A DNA stretch of 34,490 nucleotides. Source: Phocicoccus pinnipedialis. Lineage in GTDB: Bacteria; Bacillota; Bacilli; Staphylococcales; Salinicoccaceae. The stretch spans positions 1 to 34,490 of the forward strand of contig NZ_CAJEWB010000008.1 of assembly GCF_903994035.1 (NCBI RefSeq). Reading direction: 5' to 3'. Made by a program: the position numbers and the translations under genes. The notes beneath the pieces were generated by a model that was not told where the DNA came from, searched no databases, and worked only from the letters and a program-made list of their open reading frames with translations. Shown here one piece after another: positions 16,219 through 24,963 of the stretch (position 1 is its first letter; each line of letters opens with the position of its first letter).

Positions 16219-17265
16219 TTATCCTTTAAATATGAAAATTTCTTTATTGTAACCTGGTAAATATTTTAAACACAGTTTGTTTATGATATATGCAAATGGG
16301 AAGGGTACGATAAAGTATGCAACCGCGAGTTTTAAAATGTTCATCGTTGTCTCACCATCCATAAACTGAAGAGAATTAATAGGACCAACAAGTCCAGTGT
16401 ATCCGAACCCTGCCGACATCGGTGTTCCTTGAATATTCATAAAATACCCAATCGCTCCAATTACAATACCATTGATTAAGAGCGGCACCGCAATAATCGG
16501 ATGTTTAAAATAATTAGCCATCATCATTTTAGCTGTACCAATCGCAAGCGCTGTAATTGTCCCACGATTGTTCACGCCGATTGCACCGAACAAGAATACG
16601 TAACACGCTGCAACGATACCGAGGTTAGCAGCTCCACTCGCAAGTCCAGACAGGCTTGTCACAGTCGCAACTGCAACAAGTGATATCGGAGTAACAAGTA
16701 ATAACGTGTATGTTGTTGCAATTAAAATCGTCATGAGTAACGGATTCAATTCGGTGAAGTGTGCGATCGTATTACCAAGTGCACCGGTCACAAGTTTAGA
16801 ATAAGGTAAAATAAATTGACCGATCGCCCCTGGTATAATTCCACCAAAAACTGGGAGTAATACGATATTTAATGAACCCAATCGATTACCAATAAAGAGA
16901 ATGATTCCAGCCGAAATAAAGAGGGTAAATAAAACGTTAATTAAATCCCCCATACCAGTGGCTAAAAATCCATCAGGTGTGACTTTTAATGCACCAGAAC
17001 CAATAAACCCAGCTCCGGCTAGTATCACGGTCTGTGGTGCGTTGAATTTTAAATTCAAACCTGCGAGCACACCAATGATTAACGATGCACCAATTGAAAA
17101 CATCGTTAAAAATGAACCAAGAATCGTAAATATATCTGAGTAACGTGCGAGAAATTTAAAAATTTCTCCAAGCAATGCCCCAGGAATAAGTGCAATCACA
17201 ATACCTAGTGCCATACCATTTAATATGTTAAAAAAGAAAGACTTAACCGTCTGTTGTTCAATCAT
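16219..17265 (-). CDS. EIIC_2-family membrane protein (annotated class: PTS sugar transporter subunit IIC)
   Basis: The 348-residue protein starts at ATG 17265, which has AAAGGAG upstream; a ten-codon extension to 17295 lacks one. It has about nine or ten hydrophobic segments rich in Gly, Ile and Leu, with features of the PTS_EIIC_2 family (FFFNILNGMALGIVIALIPGALLG, AGAGFIGSGALKV, GAIGVNNRGTITALAIGTAKMMMANY). No IIA or IIB component, phosphorylatable His/Cys domain or sugar catabolic gene is nearby. A phosphotransferase role is therefore only a family label; substrate unknown. Confidence 0.78.
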   Translation of the reverse strand: MIEQQTVKSFFFNILNGMALGIVIALIPGALLGEIFKFLARYSDIFTILGSFLTMFSIGASLIIGVLAGLNLKFNAPQTVILAGAGFIGSGALKVTPDGFLATGMGDLINVLFTLFISAGIILFIGNRLGSLNIVLLPVFGGIIPGAIGQFILPYSKLVTGALGNTIAHFTELNPLLMTILIATTYTLLLVTPISLVAVATVTSLSGLASGAANLGIVAACYVFLFGAIGVNNRGTITALAIGTAKMMMANYFKHPIIAVPLLINGIVIGAIGYFMNIQGTPMSAGFGYTGLVGPINSLQFMDGETTMNILKLAVAYFIVPFPFAYIINKLCLKYLPGYNKEIFIFKG

Positions 17266-17611
17266 GTGAACTCCTTTATATGCAGTAATATACATATATT
17301 AAACGGTAATCTTTTTTTTTACAATTAAGTAATAATATTTAATTAAAAACGTGCGAATTTTTTTAGCCTATTGATTGTCATCCATGTACCTCTCTATTGT
17401 TTCAAATCGGAAATTTTCGGACATTTAAAATCTGTAAAAATTATAAAATGTCCGCTTCTATGATAAGTCGTTATTAAGTTGTTTGTAACTATAGCGATGA
17501 TCACAAGTATCGCTAAACATATTTGAGTTTACTGAACGCTTACAAGGATTTAATATAAAATTTATTTTACTTTAGTACCCTAAAAATAAGTAATAGAGGA
17601 GAGTGAATGGA
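17266..17611. other. Intergenic region with two hairpins
   Basis: This is the divergent region between the EIIC-like gene and the PHP gene; no gene is seen. CGGACATTT (17418-17426) pairs with AAATGTCCG (17446-17454). TAGCGAT (17492-17498) pairs with ATCGCTA (17509-17515). Neither is followed by a T run, so these may be operators rather than terminators. AT-rich promoter-like boxes lie at 17550-17580. Confidence 0.45.
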
Positions 17612-18631
17612 ATGAAAATTGACATGCACGTTCATCTAGAAGAAGGACCATACTCTAATCGTTTCTTTAAGAAAACGATTAAATCTATTTATGAAATTGA
17701 AAGCAAGAAAGATAAGCGCTCAATCTATGATATGACTGAAAAATCTGAGCTATTTTTAAGACGCATGCAAGAAGGAGATTACTCAGAATGGTGGATGGAT
17801 TATTACCTTAAAGCTGCTATAAAAAAAGATATAAAAGTCGTTGGCATTATTGACCACTTGTATAGATTTTATGAAGCGGAAGTATATTATAAAAACCATA
17901 TGGATATTTCAAAATCTAAAGATGGAAAAATTCAGGAGAGATGGCTGAAACAAGTGATGTGGCACTATATGGATGATTTTATTCACTTGGTAGAGTCGCA
18001 AAAAGAAAAATGGGCAAGTTACGGGATTGAGCTTCGTGTGGGTATAGAAGTGGATTATTTTGATGATGCAGATGAAATGCTGCGAAACATACTTGAGCCG
18101 TATGAATTTGATTATGTGGTTGGTGCAGTACATTTCAATAACGGACTCATGATCAGCAACCCAAAATTATTACCGACGTTCGAGAAGTTTAAAATTGAAC
18201 ATATATATGACGCACATTATCAGACGACCGAACGGGCGATTGAGAGTGGATTGTTCGATATAATGGCACATATAGATCATATAAAAATTTTAGGAAAAGT
18301 TGATGAGTTACACTTACTGTATATGTATGAAGAAATTGCAAAAGCATTGAAGACACACGACGTTGTTTGCGAGTTGAATGCGGGGATGCGTTATCATACA
18401 AAATTAAAAGAAGTATCGCCATCTAAGAAATTTGTGCAGACCATTGCGAAACGCGGAGTGTCGTTTACGACAAGTTCGGACGGCCATTTTCCAAATGATC
18501 TAGGTAAGTACAATAAGAATTTGAGACGAATACTGCATGACGTGGGTGTCGAAGAAATCGTCGGGTTTAAAAAACGAAAGCGTGAATATTTTAGGCTTAA
18601 TGCTGAAGAGACTGCAAACAAAAGCAGTTAA
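17612..18631 (+). CDS. PHP-domain hydrolase (histidinol-phosphatase-like)
   Basis: I start at ATG 17612, about nine bases after AGAGGAGAG; a GTG three codons upstream is too close to the site. The 339-residue protein opens with MKIDMHVHLEEGP, the metal-binding HxH of PHP domains. Further metal ligands are in GIIDH, VGIEVDYF, GAVHF, MAHIDH, CELNAGM and TTSSDGH. PHP enzymes hydrolyse phosphoesters; HisK-type histidinol phosphatase is one possibility. No histidine-biosynthesis gene is adjacent, so the substrate stays open. Confidence 0.85.
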   Translation: MKIDMHVHLEEGPYSNRFFKKTIKSIYEIESKKDKRSIYDMTEKSELFLRRMQEGDYSEWWMDYYLKAAIKKDIKVVGIIDHLYRFYEAEVYYKNHMDISKSKDGKIQERWLKQVMWHYMDDFIHLVESQKEKWASYGIELRVGIEVDYFDDADEMLRNILEPYEFDYVVGAVHFNNGLMISNPKLLPTFEKFKIEHIYDAHYQTTERAIESGLFDIMAHIDHIKILGKVDELHLLYMYEEIAKALKTHDVVCELNAGMRYHTKLKEVSPSKKFVQTIAKRGVSFTTSSDGHFPNDLGKYNKNLRRILHDVGVEEIVGFKKRKREYFRLNAEETANKSS

Positions 18632-18659
18632 AACTAGTTAGGTTCGATTGAGAACAAAG

Positions 18660-18702
18660 AAACTCCTACATGCTCTTGAATAAGAGCGTTAGGAGTTTTT
18701 AT
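18660..18702 (+). terminator. Terminator of the PHP gene
   Basis: AAACTCCTA...GCTCTT and AAGAGC...TAGGAGTTT make a two-part stem with a small internal loop, followed by TTAT. Confidence 0.85.
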
Positions 18703-18793
18703 TTGTGCATTTATATTTCTGATGAAAGTAATTAATGAGCTGCGCGCTCTATGAGCCCGAGAGTGCCATACTTTATTTCCATTCCTCATAAAA

Positions 18794-18829
18794 AAACCTA
18801 CACGTCTGGGTGGTCCCATGTGTAGGTTT
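18794..18829 (-). terminator. Terminator of the BCCT gene
   Basis: AAACCTACAC (18794-18803) pairs with GTGTAGGTTT (18820-18829), with a TGGG/CCCA inner stem. A T run follows on the minus strand. Confidence 0.88.
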
Positions 18830-18834
18830 CATAA

Positions 18835-20436
18835 TTAGAATACGTTATCTGGTTCTTCACGATCCATGTCTTCATCTGGATTTTCTTCAACATGTTCAAT
18901 ATATTCTTCAAATTTCTCTGGGTCTGGCGTAATAGTCAGACCAAGGCTTTTACGTTCTAAGTTTGCATCTTTAAAGAAGCTTATGAGCATGAGTATCACT
19001 ACGATACTGAATGGGAATGCAGATATGATCGCTGCTGCTTGTAACGCGTCAAGTCCAGATTCTCCGCCAGTGAGTAATAATACGAATGCAATACTTGATA
19101 ACAGCACACCCCAAATCACTTTTACTCCTGATTTTGGATGTAGTGACCCGAATGATGTTTGCGTACCGAGTACGAATGTTGCAGAGTCTGCAGAAGTAAT
19201 AAAGAAAATTGTTACTAATAGTAAAGCGATGAAACTTAATAAAGCACCAATTGGTAATTCATTAAATATCGCGAATAACTGTGTTTCTGGTGGTAGCCCA
19301 AGAATTGATTCAGTCTCTTGAGCAACTTGGATACCAGTCGTACCAAATACGTTGAACCAAATAGCCGCAATAACTGAAGGAACAAGTAATACCGCGATAA
19401 TAAACTCACGGATAGAACGTCCTTTAGATACACGTGCAATAAAAATACCAACGAATGGACTCCAGCTGATCCACCAACCCCAGTAGTATATTGTCCAGTC
19501 AGCGAGCCAGTCTTTCTTCTGCTCAAATAATGGTGAAACATCAAAGCTGTTAAACAGGAACGTATCTAAATACATTCCAGTTGATGTTGTCATCATGTTT
19601 AAGATTAGAATAGAAGGTCCGATTGTGAATACAAGTACAAGTAGTATTCCTGCTAGAACCATGTTAATGTTACTTAAATATTGGATTCCGCGTGATAATC
19701 CAGTCCACGCGCTTAATAAGAACAGTGCTGTAACAACGATGATAATCACCATCTGGATCCATATGTTCTGTGGTAATCCGAATAAGTAATTGAGACCCGC
19801 GTTAATTTGTAATGTACCCACACCAAGTGATACAGCAACACCGACTACAGTTGCGAATACCGCAAGAACATCAACAACAGTACCAAGTGGTCCGTCTACT
19901 TTGTCGCCGAATAATGGGCGTAATGTTTTAGACAATAGACCATCTTCATTCTTTCTGAATTGGAAATATGCTAGAGATAATGCAACAATTCCATACATTG
20001 CCCATGGGTGGAATCCATAGTGGAAAATTGTAGATCTCATTGATTCCATCATCGCTTGTTTAGTTTCAGGATCTGCGTTTGGTGGCGCAACGAAGTGAGA
20101 AATGGGTTCTGCTGCACCATAGAATACTAATCCGATCCCCATACCTGCTGAGAATAACATCGCAAGCCATGAAATTGTATTAAATTCCGGTTCGTCATTA
20201 GGCTTACCGAGCTTAAGTTTTCCGATTGGACTAAACACTAAGAAAATGCAGAACAATACAATGAACGTCATTGTAATCATGTAGTACCAACCAAATTTAT
20301 CCGTTATCCAACCACTAATATTTCCAGTAATTTCACCAAATTGATCTGGCATAATAATACCGAAAAGGACCATAATAAATACGAATATAGTAGCGTAAGT
20401 GAAAACGGGAGAAAATTTTCTTGTTCCTTTTGACAT
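18835..20436 (-). CDS. opuD: BCCT-family glycine betaine/choline transporter (OpuD-like)
   Basis: The 533-residue protein has about 12 membrane segments and an acidic cytoplasmic C-terminus ending EEPDNVF. Family motifs include MLFSAGMGIGLVFYGAAEP (sodium/betaine site), FHYGFHPWAMYG and YYWGWWISWSPFVGIFIARVSKGR, the BCCT signature. It should import compatible solutes with sodium for osmotic protection. The Trp-rich signature and length match OpuD; the precise substrate (betaine, choline or proline betaine) is inferred. GGAGAGAAACAA precedes the ATG. Single gene with its own terminator; no betaine-synthesis genes adjacent. Confidence 0.88.
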   Translation of the reverse strand: MSKGTRKFSPVFTYATIFVFIMVLFGIIMPDQFGEITGNISGWITDKFGWYYMITMTFIVLFCIFLVFSPIGKLKLGKPNDEPEFNTISWLAMLFSAGMGIGLVFYGAAEPISHFVAPPNADPETKQAMMESMRSTIFHYGFHPWAMYGIVALSLAYFQFRKNEDGLLSKTLRPLFGDKVDGPLGTVVDVLAVFATVVGVAVSLGVGTLQINAGLNYLFGLPQNIWIQMVIIIVVTALFLLSAWTGLSRGIQYLSNINMVLAGILLVLVFTIGPSILILNMMTTSTGMYLDTFLFNSFDVSPLFEQKKDWLADWTIYYWGWWISWSPFVGIFIARVSKGRSIREFIIAVLLVPSVIAAIWFNVFGTTGIQVAQETESILGLPPETQLFAIFNELPIGALLSFIALLLVTIFFITSADSATFVLGTQTSFGSLHPKSGVKVIWGVLLSSIAFVLLLTGGESGLDALQAAAIISAFPFSIVVILMLISFFKDANLERKSLGLTITPDPEKFEEYIEHVEENPDEDMDREEPDNVF

Positions 20437-20853
20437 TTGTTTCTCTCCTTCTAATTTTTAGTCACAGTGTAAAACATTACCTGTTTTGTAAAGTAAAATA
20501 AACCGTTTTTTGAAAGAAATAATAGATAAAAATCTATATATTTGTAAAAGTAAATAAAAACTGTTGTTCTACAACTATTTCTATATTCATTAGGTGAGAA
20601 ATTTTATGACCACTATTCTTATATTGTAGAAATTATGTTTTACGCGCTCGAAACTCTCATTTATTGTAATATATAGTTAAAGGAATTCTCTACATTTAGA
20701 CAAAAAGAGTAATATTCTGAGGAAAGAGGTGTACTTCTGTCCGAGTTTTTCGTATTTTTTGTATTCAATGGTATGCCAGAATTCTAGTGAAACAGCGATC
20801 GTTGTTTATTTATTAGACGCAAAATACGTTTTAATTAGAAAATATGTACTTAA
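20437..20853. other. Intergenic region with an 18-bp near-palindrome
   Basis: No gene is seen between the divergent BCCT and metal-ATPase genes. The one striking element is AAACAGCGATCGTTGTTT at 20790-20807, palindromic except for one base pair. It could be an operator. The rest is AT-rich and probably carries the BCCT promoter close to 20450-20500. Confidence 0.45.
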
Positions 20854-20868
20854 TTAGAATCATTATAA
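20854..20868 (+). promoter_or_regulatory. PerR-like box 1, upstream of the metal-ATPase promoter
   Basis: TTAGAATCATTATAA matches the Bacillus PerR consensus TTATAATNATTATAA at all positions but one. It lies 35 bases upstream of the -35 box. Confidence 0.65.
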
Positions 20869-20902
20869 AATATTAACGCTTTAATTTAATGAAGCAATAC
20901 AC

Positions 20903-20931
20903 TTGTTTTCGCTATTTAGAATTATTATAAT
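20903..20931 (+). promoter_or_regulatory. Sigma-A promoter of the metal-ATPase gene
   Basis: TTGTTT (20903-20908), a 17-base spacer and TATAAT (20926-20931) lie about 35 bases before the start codon. Confidence 0.7.
20916..20930 (+). promoter_or_regulatory. PerR-like box 2, overlapping the -10 element
   Basis: TTAGAATTATTATAA again differs from the PerR consensus only at position 4. It covers the spacer and most of the -10, as expected for a repressor site. Confidence 0.75.
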
Positions 20932-20963
20932 TAATTAAAGAGAATATATAGAGGTGGAGTCTA

Positions 20964-22844
20964 ATGCTGAATTGGATGAAAAAGAATAAAGAAATGACCA
21001 ATACGATTATCAGTGCGATATTAATAGTTATCGGTATTATTTTACAATATCAAGGTCATCAAGAACTTGCAGTACCGTCATTTATACTGGCATTCTTAAT
21101 AGGTGGGTATTTCTCTGCTAAAGCGGGGCTTACGGAACTCATTAAAGAAAGACATTTAAATGTTGATGTATTGATGATATTAGCGGCAATCGGTGCATCA
21201 ATCATTGGATATTGGATGGAAGGTGCACTCCTGATTTTCATCTTCTCGCTTTCTGAATCATTAGAAAAAATGGCAAACGAAAAAAGTAAGAATGCTATTT
21301 CAGAACTTATGAACTTAACACCTGACACAGCGCGTAGATATAAAGAAGATGGAACAATTGAAGTTGTTTTAACTAAAGATTTAAAAATTGGAGACATCGT
21401 TCAAGTACCTAGAGGAGAAACGATTCCTATCGATGGTAGTCTAAAGTCGGATTTTGCTATAGTGAACGAAGCTGCAATTACAGGTGAGTCAGTTCCGGTA
21501 GAAAAGACAAAGGGCATGGAAGTCATTGGAGGAACAATTAACGAAGGTGACTTATTTAGAATCGAAGTGACAGTAGAAGACAAAGATACACTATTTTCAA
21601 AAATTATACGATTGGTGGAAGAAGCACAATCATCTCCATCTAAAACGGCAAGTTTTATAGAATCTATTGAAAGTACGTATGTAAAGATAGTACTTATTGG
21701 TGTACCAGTATTTATATTATTCGTTTACTTTGTTCTTGGGTGGACATTTATTGAATCATTTTATAGAGGGATGGTACTTTTAACAGTTGCTTCACCTTGT
21801 GCACTAGTAGCTAGTGCGACGCCTGCAACATTATCCGCAATAAGTCGTGCTGCAAAACGTGGAATGGTTTTTAAAGGCGGTCAAGCAATTGATAACGTTC
21901 AAAGTCTTGATGCGATAATATTTGATAAAACAGGAACACTCACGGTAGGAAAACCAGAAGTAACTTCATCTTATTTTGTTGAAGGAGTAGATGAAGAGAC
22001 AGTCAAAGAAGTTGTAAAAGCTACTGAGTATGGGTCTACTCATCCAATCGCGAGTGCATTGGTTAATTATTTAGATCATACTCCGTTAATTGAACTTGAT
22101 CATATTGAGGACATTACAGGAAAAGGATTCATGGTTACACACCAAACTGATGTTTGGAAAATTGGTAAACATGAATTTGTAATTACAGAAGATGAAATTA
22201 GTTTAGATGATGAAATAGGACGTGTAGCGACACAAAAGGAAAATGAAGGATGTACCGTTATTTTTGTAAGTAAAAACAAACAGTTGAAAGGGTATTTCTC
22301 TCTAGAAGATCAACTAAAGCCTGAAAGTAAAGAGGCAATCGCTCGTTTAAATCAGATGGGTATTGAAACAATTATGGTTACTGGAGATAATGAGAACACA
22401 GCAAGACATATTGCAAAACGAGTCGGAATTAAAGAAGTCTTTGCAAATCGTATGCCAGATGAAAAATCTTCAATTCTAGACGAATTGAGAGAAACGTTCC
22501 ATGCTGTAGGTATGGTGGGGGACGGCATCAATGATGCTCCAGCACTTGCGAAAGCAGATATTGGATTTGCGATGGGGTCTGGAACAGATATTGCGATGGA
22601 GACGGCGGATGTTGTACTTATCCAAGATGATTTAAAGCAAATTCCTTTCGCAGTAGGATTATCAAAGAAAATGAAACGAATCGTTATTGCGAACGTGATA
22701 TTTGCTATGTCAGTAATCGTGCTTCTGATCACTGCAAACCTATTCCAAGTAATAAATTTACCTATGGGTGTTGTTGGACATGAGGGTTCTACTATTTTAG
22801 TGATATTAAACGGACTTAGATTGCTGATGTATAGAGATCAATAG
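20964..22844 (+). CDS. pfeT: P1B-4-type metal-efflux ATPase, PfeT/ZosA-like
   Basis: The 626-residue protein lacks an N-terminal metal-binding domain. It has the TGES actuator motif (173-176), the membrane SPC motif (277-279), DKTGT with phosphorylated Asp321, GDGINDAPAL, and a C-terminal HEGST (606-610). SPC plus HEG(G)ST defines the P1B-4 group. Its Bacillus member ZosA, now PfeT, exports ferrous iron under PerR control and protects from iron and peroxide stress. The two PerR-like boxes upstream strongly support this assignment. Zinc or cobalt transport remains possible. GGTGGAG precedes the ATG; single gene with its own terminator. Confidence 0.88.
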   Translation: MLNWMKKNKEMTNTIISAILIVIGIILQYQGHQELAVPSFILAFLIGGYFSAKAGLTELIKERHLNVDVLMILAAIGASIIGYWMEGALLIFIFSLSESLEKMANEKSKNAISELMNLTPDTARRYKEDGTIEVVLTKDLKIGDIVQVPRGETIPIDGSLKSDFAIVNEAAITGESVPVEKTKGMEVIGGTINEGDLFRIEVTVEDKDTLFSKIIRLVEEAQSSPSKTASFIESIESTYVKIVLIGVPVFILFVYFVLGWTFIESFYRGMVLLTVASPCALVASATPATLSAISRAAKRGMVFKGGQAIDNVQSLDAIIFDKTGTLTVGKPEVTSSYFVEGVDEETVKEVVKATEYGSTHPIASALVNYLDHTPLIELDHIEDITGKGFMVTHQTDVWKIGKHEFVITEDEISLDDEIGRVATQKENEGCTVIFVSKNKQLKGYFSLEDQLKPESKEAIARLNQMGIETIMVTGDNENTARHIAKRVGIKEVFANRMPDEKSSILDELRETFHAVGMVGDGINDAPALAKADIGFAMGSGTDIAMETADVVLIQDDLKQIPFAVGLSKKMKRIVIANVIFAMSVIVLLITANLFQVINLPMGVVGHEGSTILVILNGLRLLMYRDQ

Positions 22845-22908
22845 TATATATGGAAGAGACGTAATATATTTCGAACATTCAAGCAAGTGATTTTACACAA
22901 TAGATATT

Positions 22909-22944
22909 AAAACGCCCGGCTCTCATTTACGAGTCGGGCGTTTT
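22909..22944. terminator. Bidirectional terminator, GC-rich
   Basis: AAAACGCCCGGCTC and GAGTCGGGCGTTTT form a strong stem with an 8-base loop. It lies between the convergent ATPase and antiporter genes and has A/T flanks for both directions. Confidence 0.88.
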
Positions 22945-22945
22945 G

Positions 22946-24427
22946 TTATAAATCGGTTGAAGTAGTAGAATTTTTTTCATCTCCGTAGATGCGTTCTAAT
23001 AATTCATCTTTTTCAGTATTAGAGATTTTTGTGATACCAATTCCGGTTGCAGCGAGAATCATCGCAATAAGGGGGACCGTAAAGTTTAAAATTGTAAACG
23101 GACCATACTCCCACGCAGCAACACCTAGAGTACCCAAGATAAACACGCCATCAGTGCTCCATGGTACAAATACTGAAGATAAAGTACCACCATCTTCTAA
23201 CGTTCTAGATAAGTTTTTTGGTGCCAGATTTTGATTGATATAACTCCGCAAATACATTCGTGAAGGTACAACGATAGAAATATATTGTTCTGCACATGAG
23301 ACATTAACAAAAATAGCAGAAGCTAATGTCGCTGTAATCAGTCCAAAGGTCCCTTTAGCAACCTTTAAAATATATTGCATAATAGAACTCAACATACCAG
23401 AATATTCCATAATACCGGCAAATGTCATGGAGATAATCACCATTGAGATCGTATACATCATATCCATAAAGCCACCACGATTAAAAAGTACATTGACAGA
23501 TTCGTTTGATGACTCAATGACATAACCAGTCGCCATTGTCTCAACAGCTGAAGCTAAGGTACCACCTTGAATGAATAAATGGCTTAGAAAACCAAGCAAG
23601 GCGCCCATGAAAAGTGCTGGAGCTGCCGGCATTTTAAAAATAATTAACATAAGGACAATGACTGGAATTAAAAATAGCCAAGGAGAGATTACAAAGTGTG
23701 TTTGCATTGCTTGCATCATCTCATCGATTTCTTTAGTGTGTGCTGTTTTAGTTCCGATGACATTGAGACCAATGATGTAAAATACGATACTCGTAATTAT
23801 TAACCCAGGAATGGTTGTCCAAAACATATGTTTAATATGTTCAAATAAATCTACGTGAGTAAGTCCTGATGCGAGAGTTGTTGTATCAGATAGTGGTGAC
23901 ATTTTATCTCCAAAATAAGCACCGGAAATAACAGCACCAGCAATCATAGCGGGATTGATTCCCATGCTGAGACCAATGCCCATACCAGCGACACCAACAG
24001 TAGCAATGGTGGACCAAGAGCTCCCAATAACAAGAGAAATGATTGAACAAATAAACAATATCGTAACTAAAAAATAGGTTGGACTGATGAGCTGTAAACC
24101 ATAATAAATCATAGTAGCCACTATCCCCCCACCAATCCACGATCCGATAACAAGTCCAACTAAAAGAAGTATTAAGACAGCCGGAAGTGCGAGGCGAATG
24201 CCTTTATACATAAAATCTTCAAGTTCATGCCATTTATATCCTGCGTAAAGTGCAACGATAGAAGCAGTTGCGGTTCCTACTATTAATGGAATGTGTGGAT
24301 CTACATCTAGAACAATAACAGAATAAAGCATAGTGATAATCATGACTGTTAAAGGAACAAGAGCAACAAAAACATTAAAACTTTTTAGTTTGTTTGAAAC
24401 GTTAGTGGTATTTTCTTGATTTGACAT
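22946..24427 (-). CDS. nhaC: NhaC-family Na+/H+ antiporter
   Basis: The 493-residue protein has about 11-12 membrane segments. NhaC-family features include GSSWSTIATVGVAGMGIGLSMGINPAMIAGAVISGAYFGDKMSPLSDTT, and a later EDGGTLSSVFVPWSTDGVFILGTLGV. Charged and polar residues in these segments carry sodium/proton exchange. Some NhaC relatives are malate-lactate antiporters (MleN), so the substrate is partly inferred; neighbouring genes do not suggest an organic-acid pathway. The ATG at 24427 is preceded by GCAGGTGAATTGA. Probably monocistronic. Confidence 0.85.
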   Translation of the reverse strand: MSNQENTTNVSNKLKSFNVFVALVPLTVMIITMLYSVIVLDVDPHIPLIVGTATASIVALYAGYKWHELEDFMYKGIRLALPAVLILLLVGLVIGSWIGGGIVATMIYYGLQLISPTYFLVTILFICSIISLVIGSSWSTIATVGVAGMGIGLSMGINPAMIAGAVISGAYFGDKMSPLSDTTTLASGLTHVDLFEHIKHMFWTTIPGLIITSIVFYIIGLNVIGTKTAHTKEIDEMMQAMQTHFVISPWLFLIPVIVLMLIIFKMPAAPALFMGALLGFLSHLFIQGGTLASAVETMATGYVIESSNESVNVLFNRGGFMDMMYTISMVIISMTFAGIMEYSGMLSSIMQYILKVAKGTFGLITATLASAIFVNVSCAEQYISIVVPSRMYLRSYINQNLAPKNLSRTLEDGGTLSSVFVPWSTDGVFILGTLGVAAWEYGPFTILNFTVPLIAMILAATGIGITKISNTEKDELLERIYGDEKNSTTSTDL

Positions 24428-24591
24428 TCAATTCACCTGCGATTTGCTTATTACGCTATTGTAAACCTTTAGAATTTAAATTAAAAGAACTATTATTTTT
24501 ACGTATGGTGATTCTATTAGATATCATCGTTCAAAGTAATGCACGGTTATTTTTCTTAAACATGATAAAATAATAGTAAGGATGTGAGAAC

Positions 24592-24945
24592 ATGAAGCGA
24601 TTGATTTTGTTACTCTCAATAATTTTAGTAGGGTGTAATGTGAATGGAGATGATCCTATGAAAGAAGACCCTGAAAAGCAAGATAATACTGTAATCACAA
24701 ATGAGGATCGTACGCTCTATATCGTGTCATTTAAGGAATATATAGAGAACGAGGAACTTGAAGCGTACGGTGTAAACGCAGAAATGATCGATGGTGATAT
24801 GGAAAATTTAAAAATGAAATCAATCTACTTAACAGATGATGAAAAATCTGAATTCGAGAAGTTTGAAGCTGTGTCTTTTATTGAAGAAAATGGAGAAGTA
24901 GGTATTCCAGAAGGCCCTAGCGAAAAGAACGACGATGCAAAATAA
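24592..24945 (+). CDS. Small predicted lipoprotein
   Basis: The 117-residue product has a signal peptide MKRLILLLSIILVGC with lipobox LVGC, so Cys15 should be lipidated and the rest exposed outside the membrane. The mature part is highly acidic, with no recognised domain. AAGGATGTGAGAAC precedes the ATG. The RNase HI gene begins 18 bases after its stop, suggesting cotranscription. Function unknown. Confidence 0.78.
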   Translation: MKRLILLLSIILVGCNVNGDDPMKEDPEKQDNTVITNEDRTLYIVSFKEYIENEELEAYGVNAEMIDGDMENLKMKSIYLTDDEKSEFEKFEAVSFIEENGEVGIPEGPSEKNDDAK

Positions 24946-24963
24946 TGAATGTAAGGTGAATAA

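Noticed and set aside
18703-18793. Small gene or sRNA between the PHP and BCCT terminators
   Set aside because: A short GC-richer patch (GAGCTGCGCGCTC) is present, but no promoter, ribosome binding site or terminator of its own is visible.
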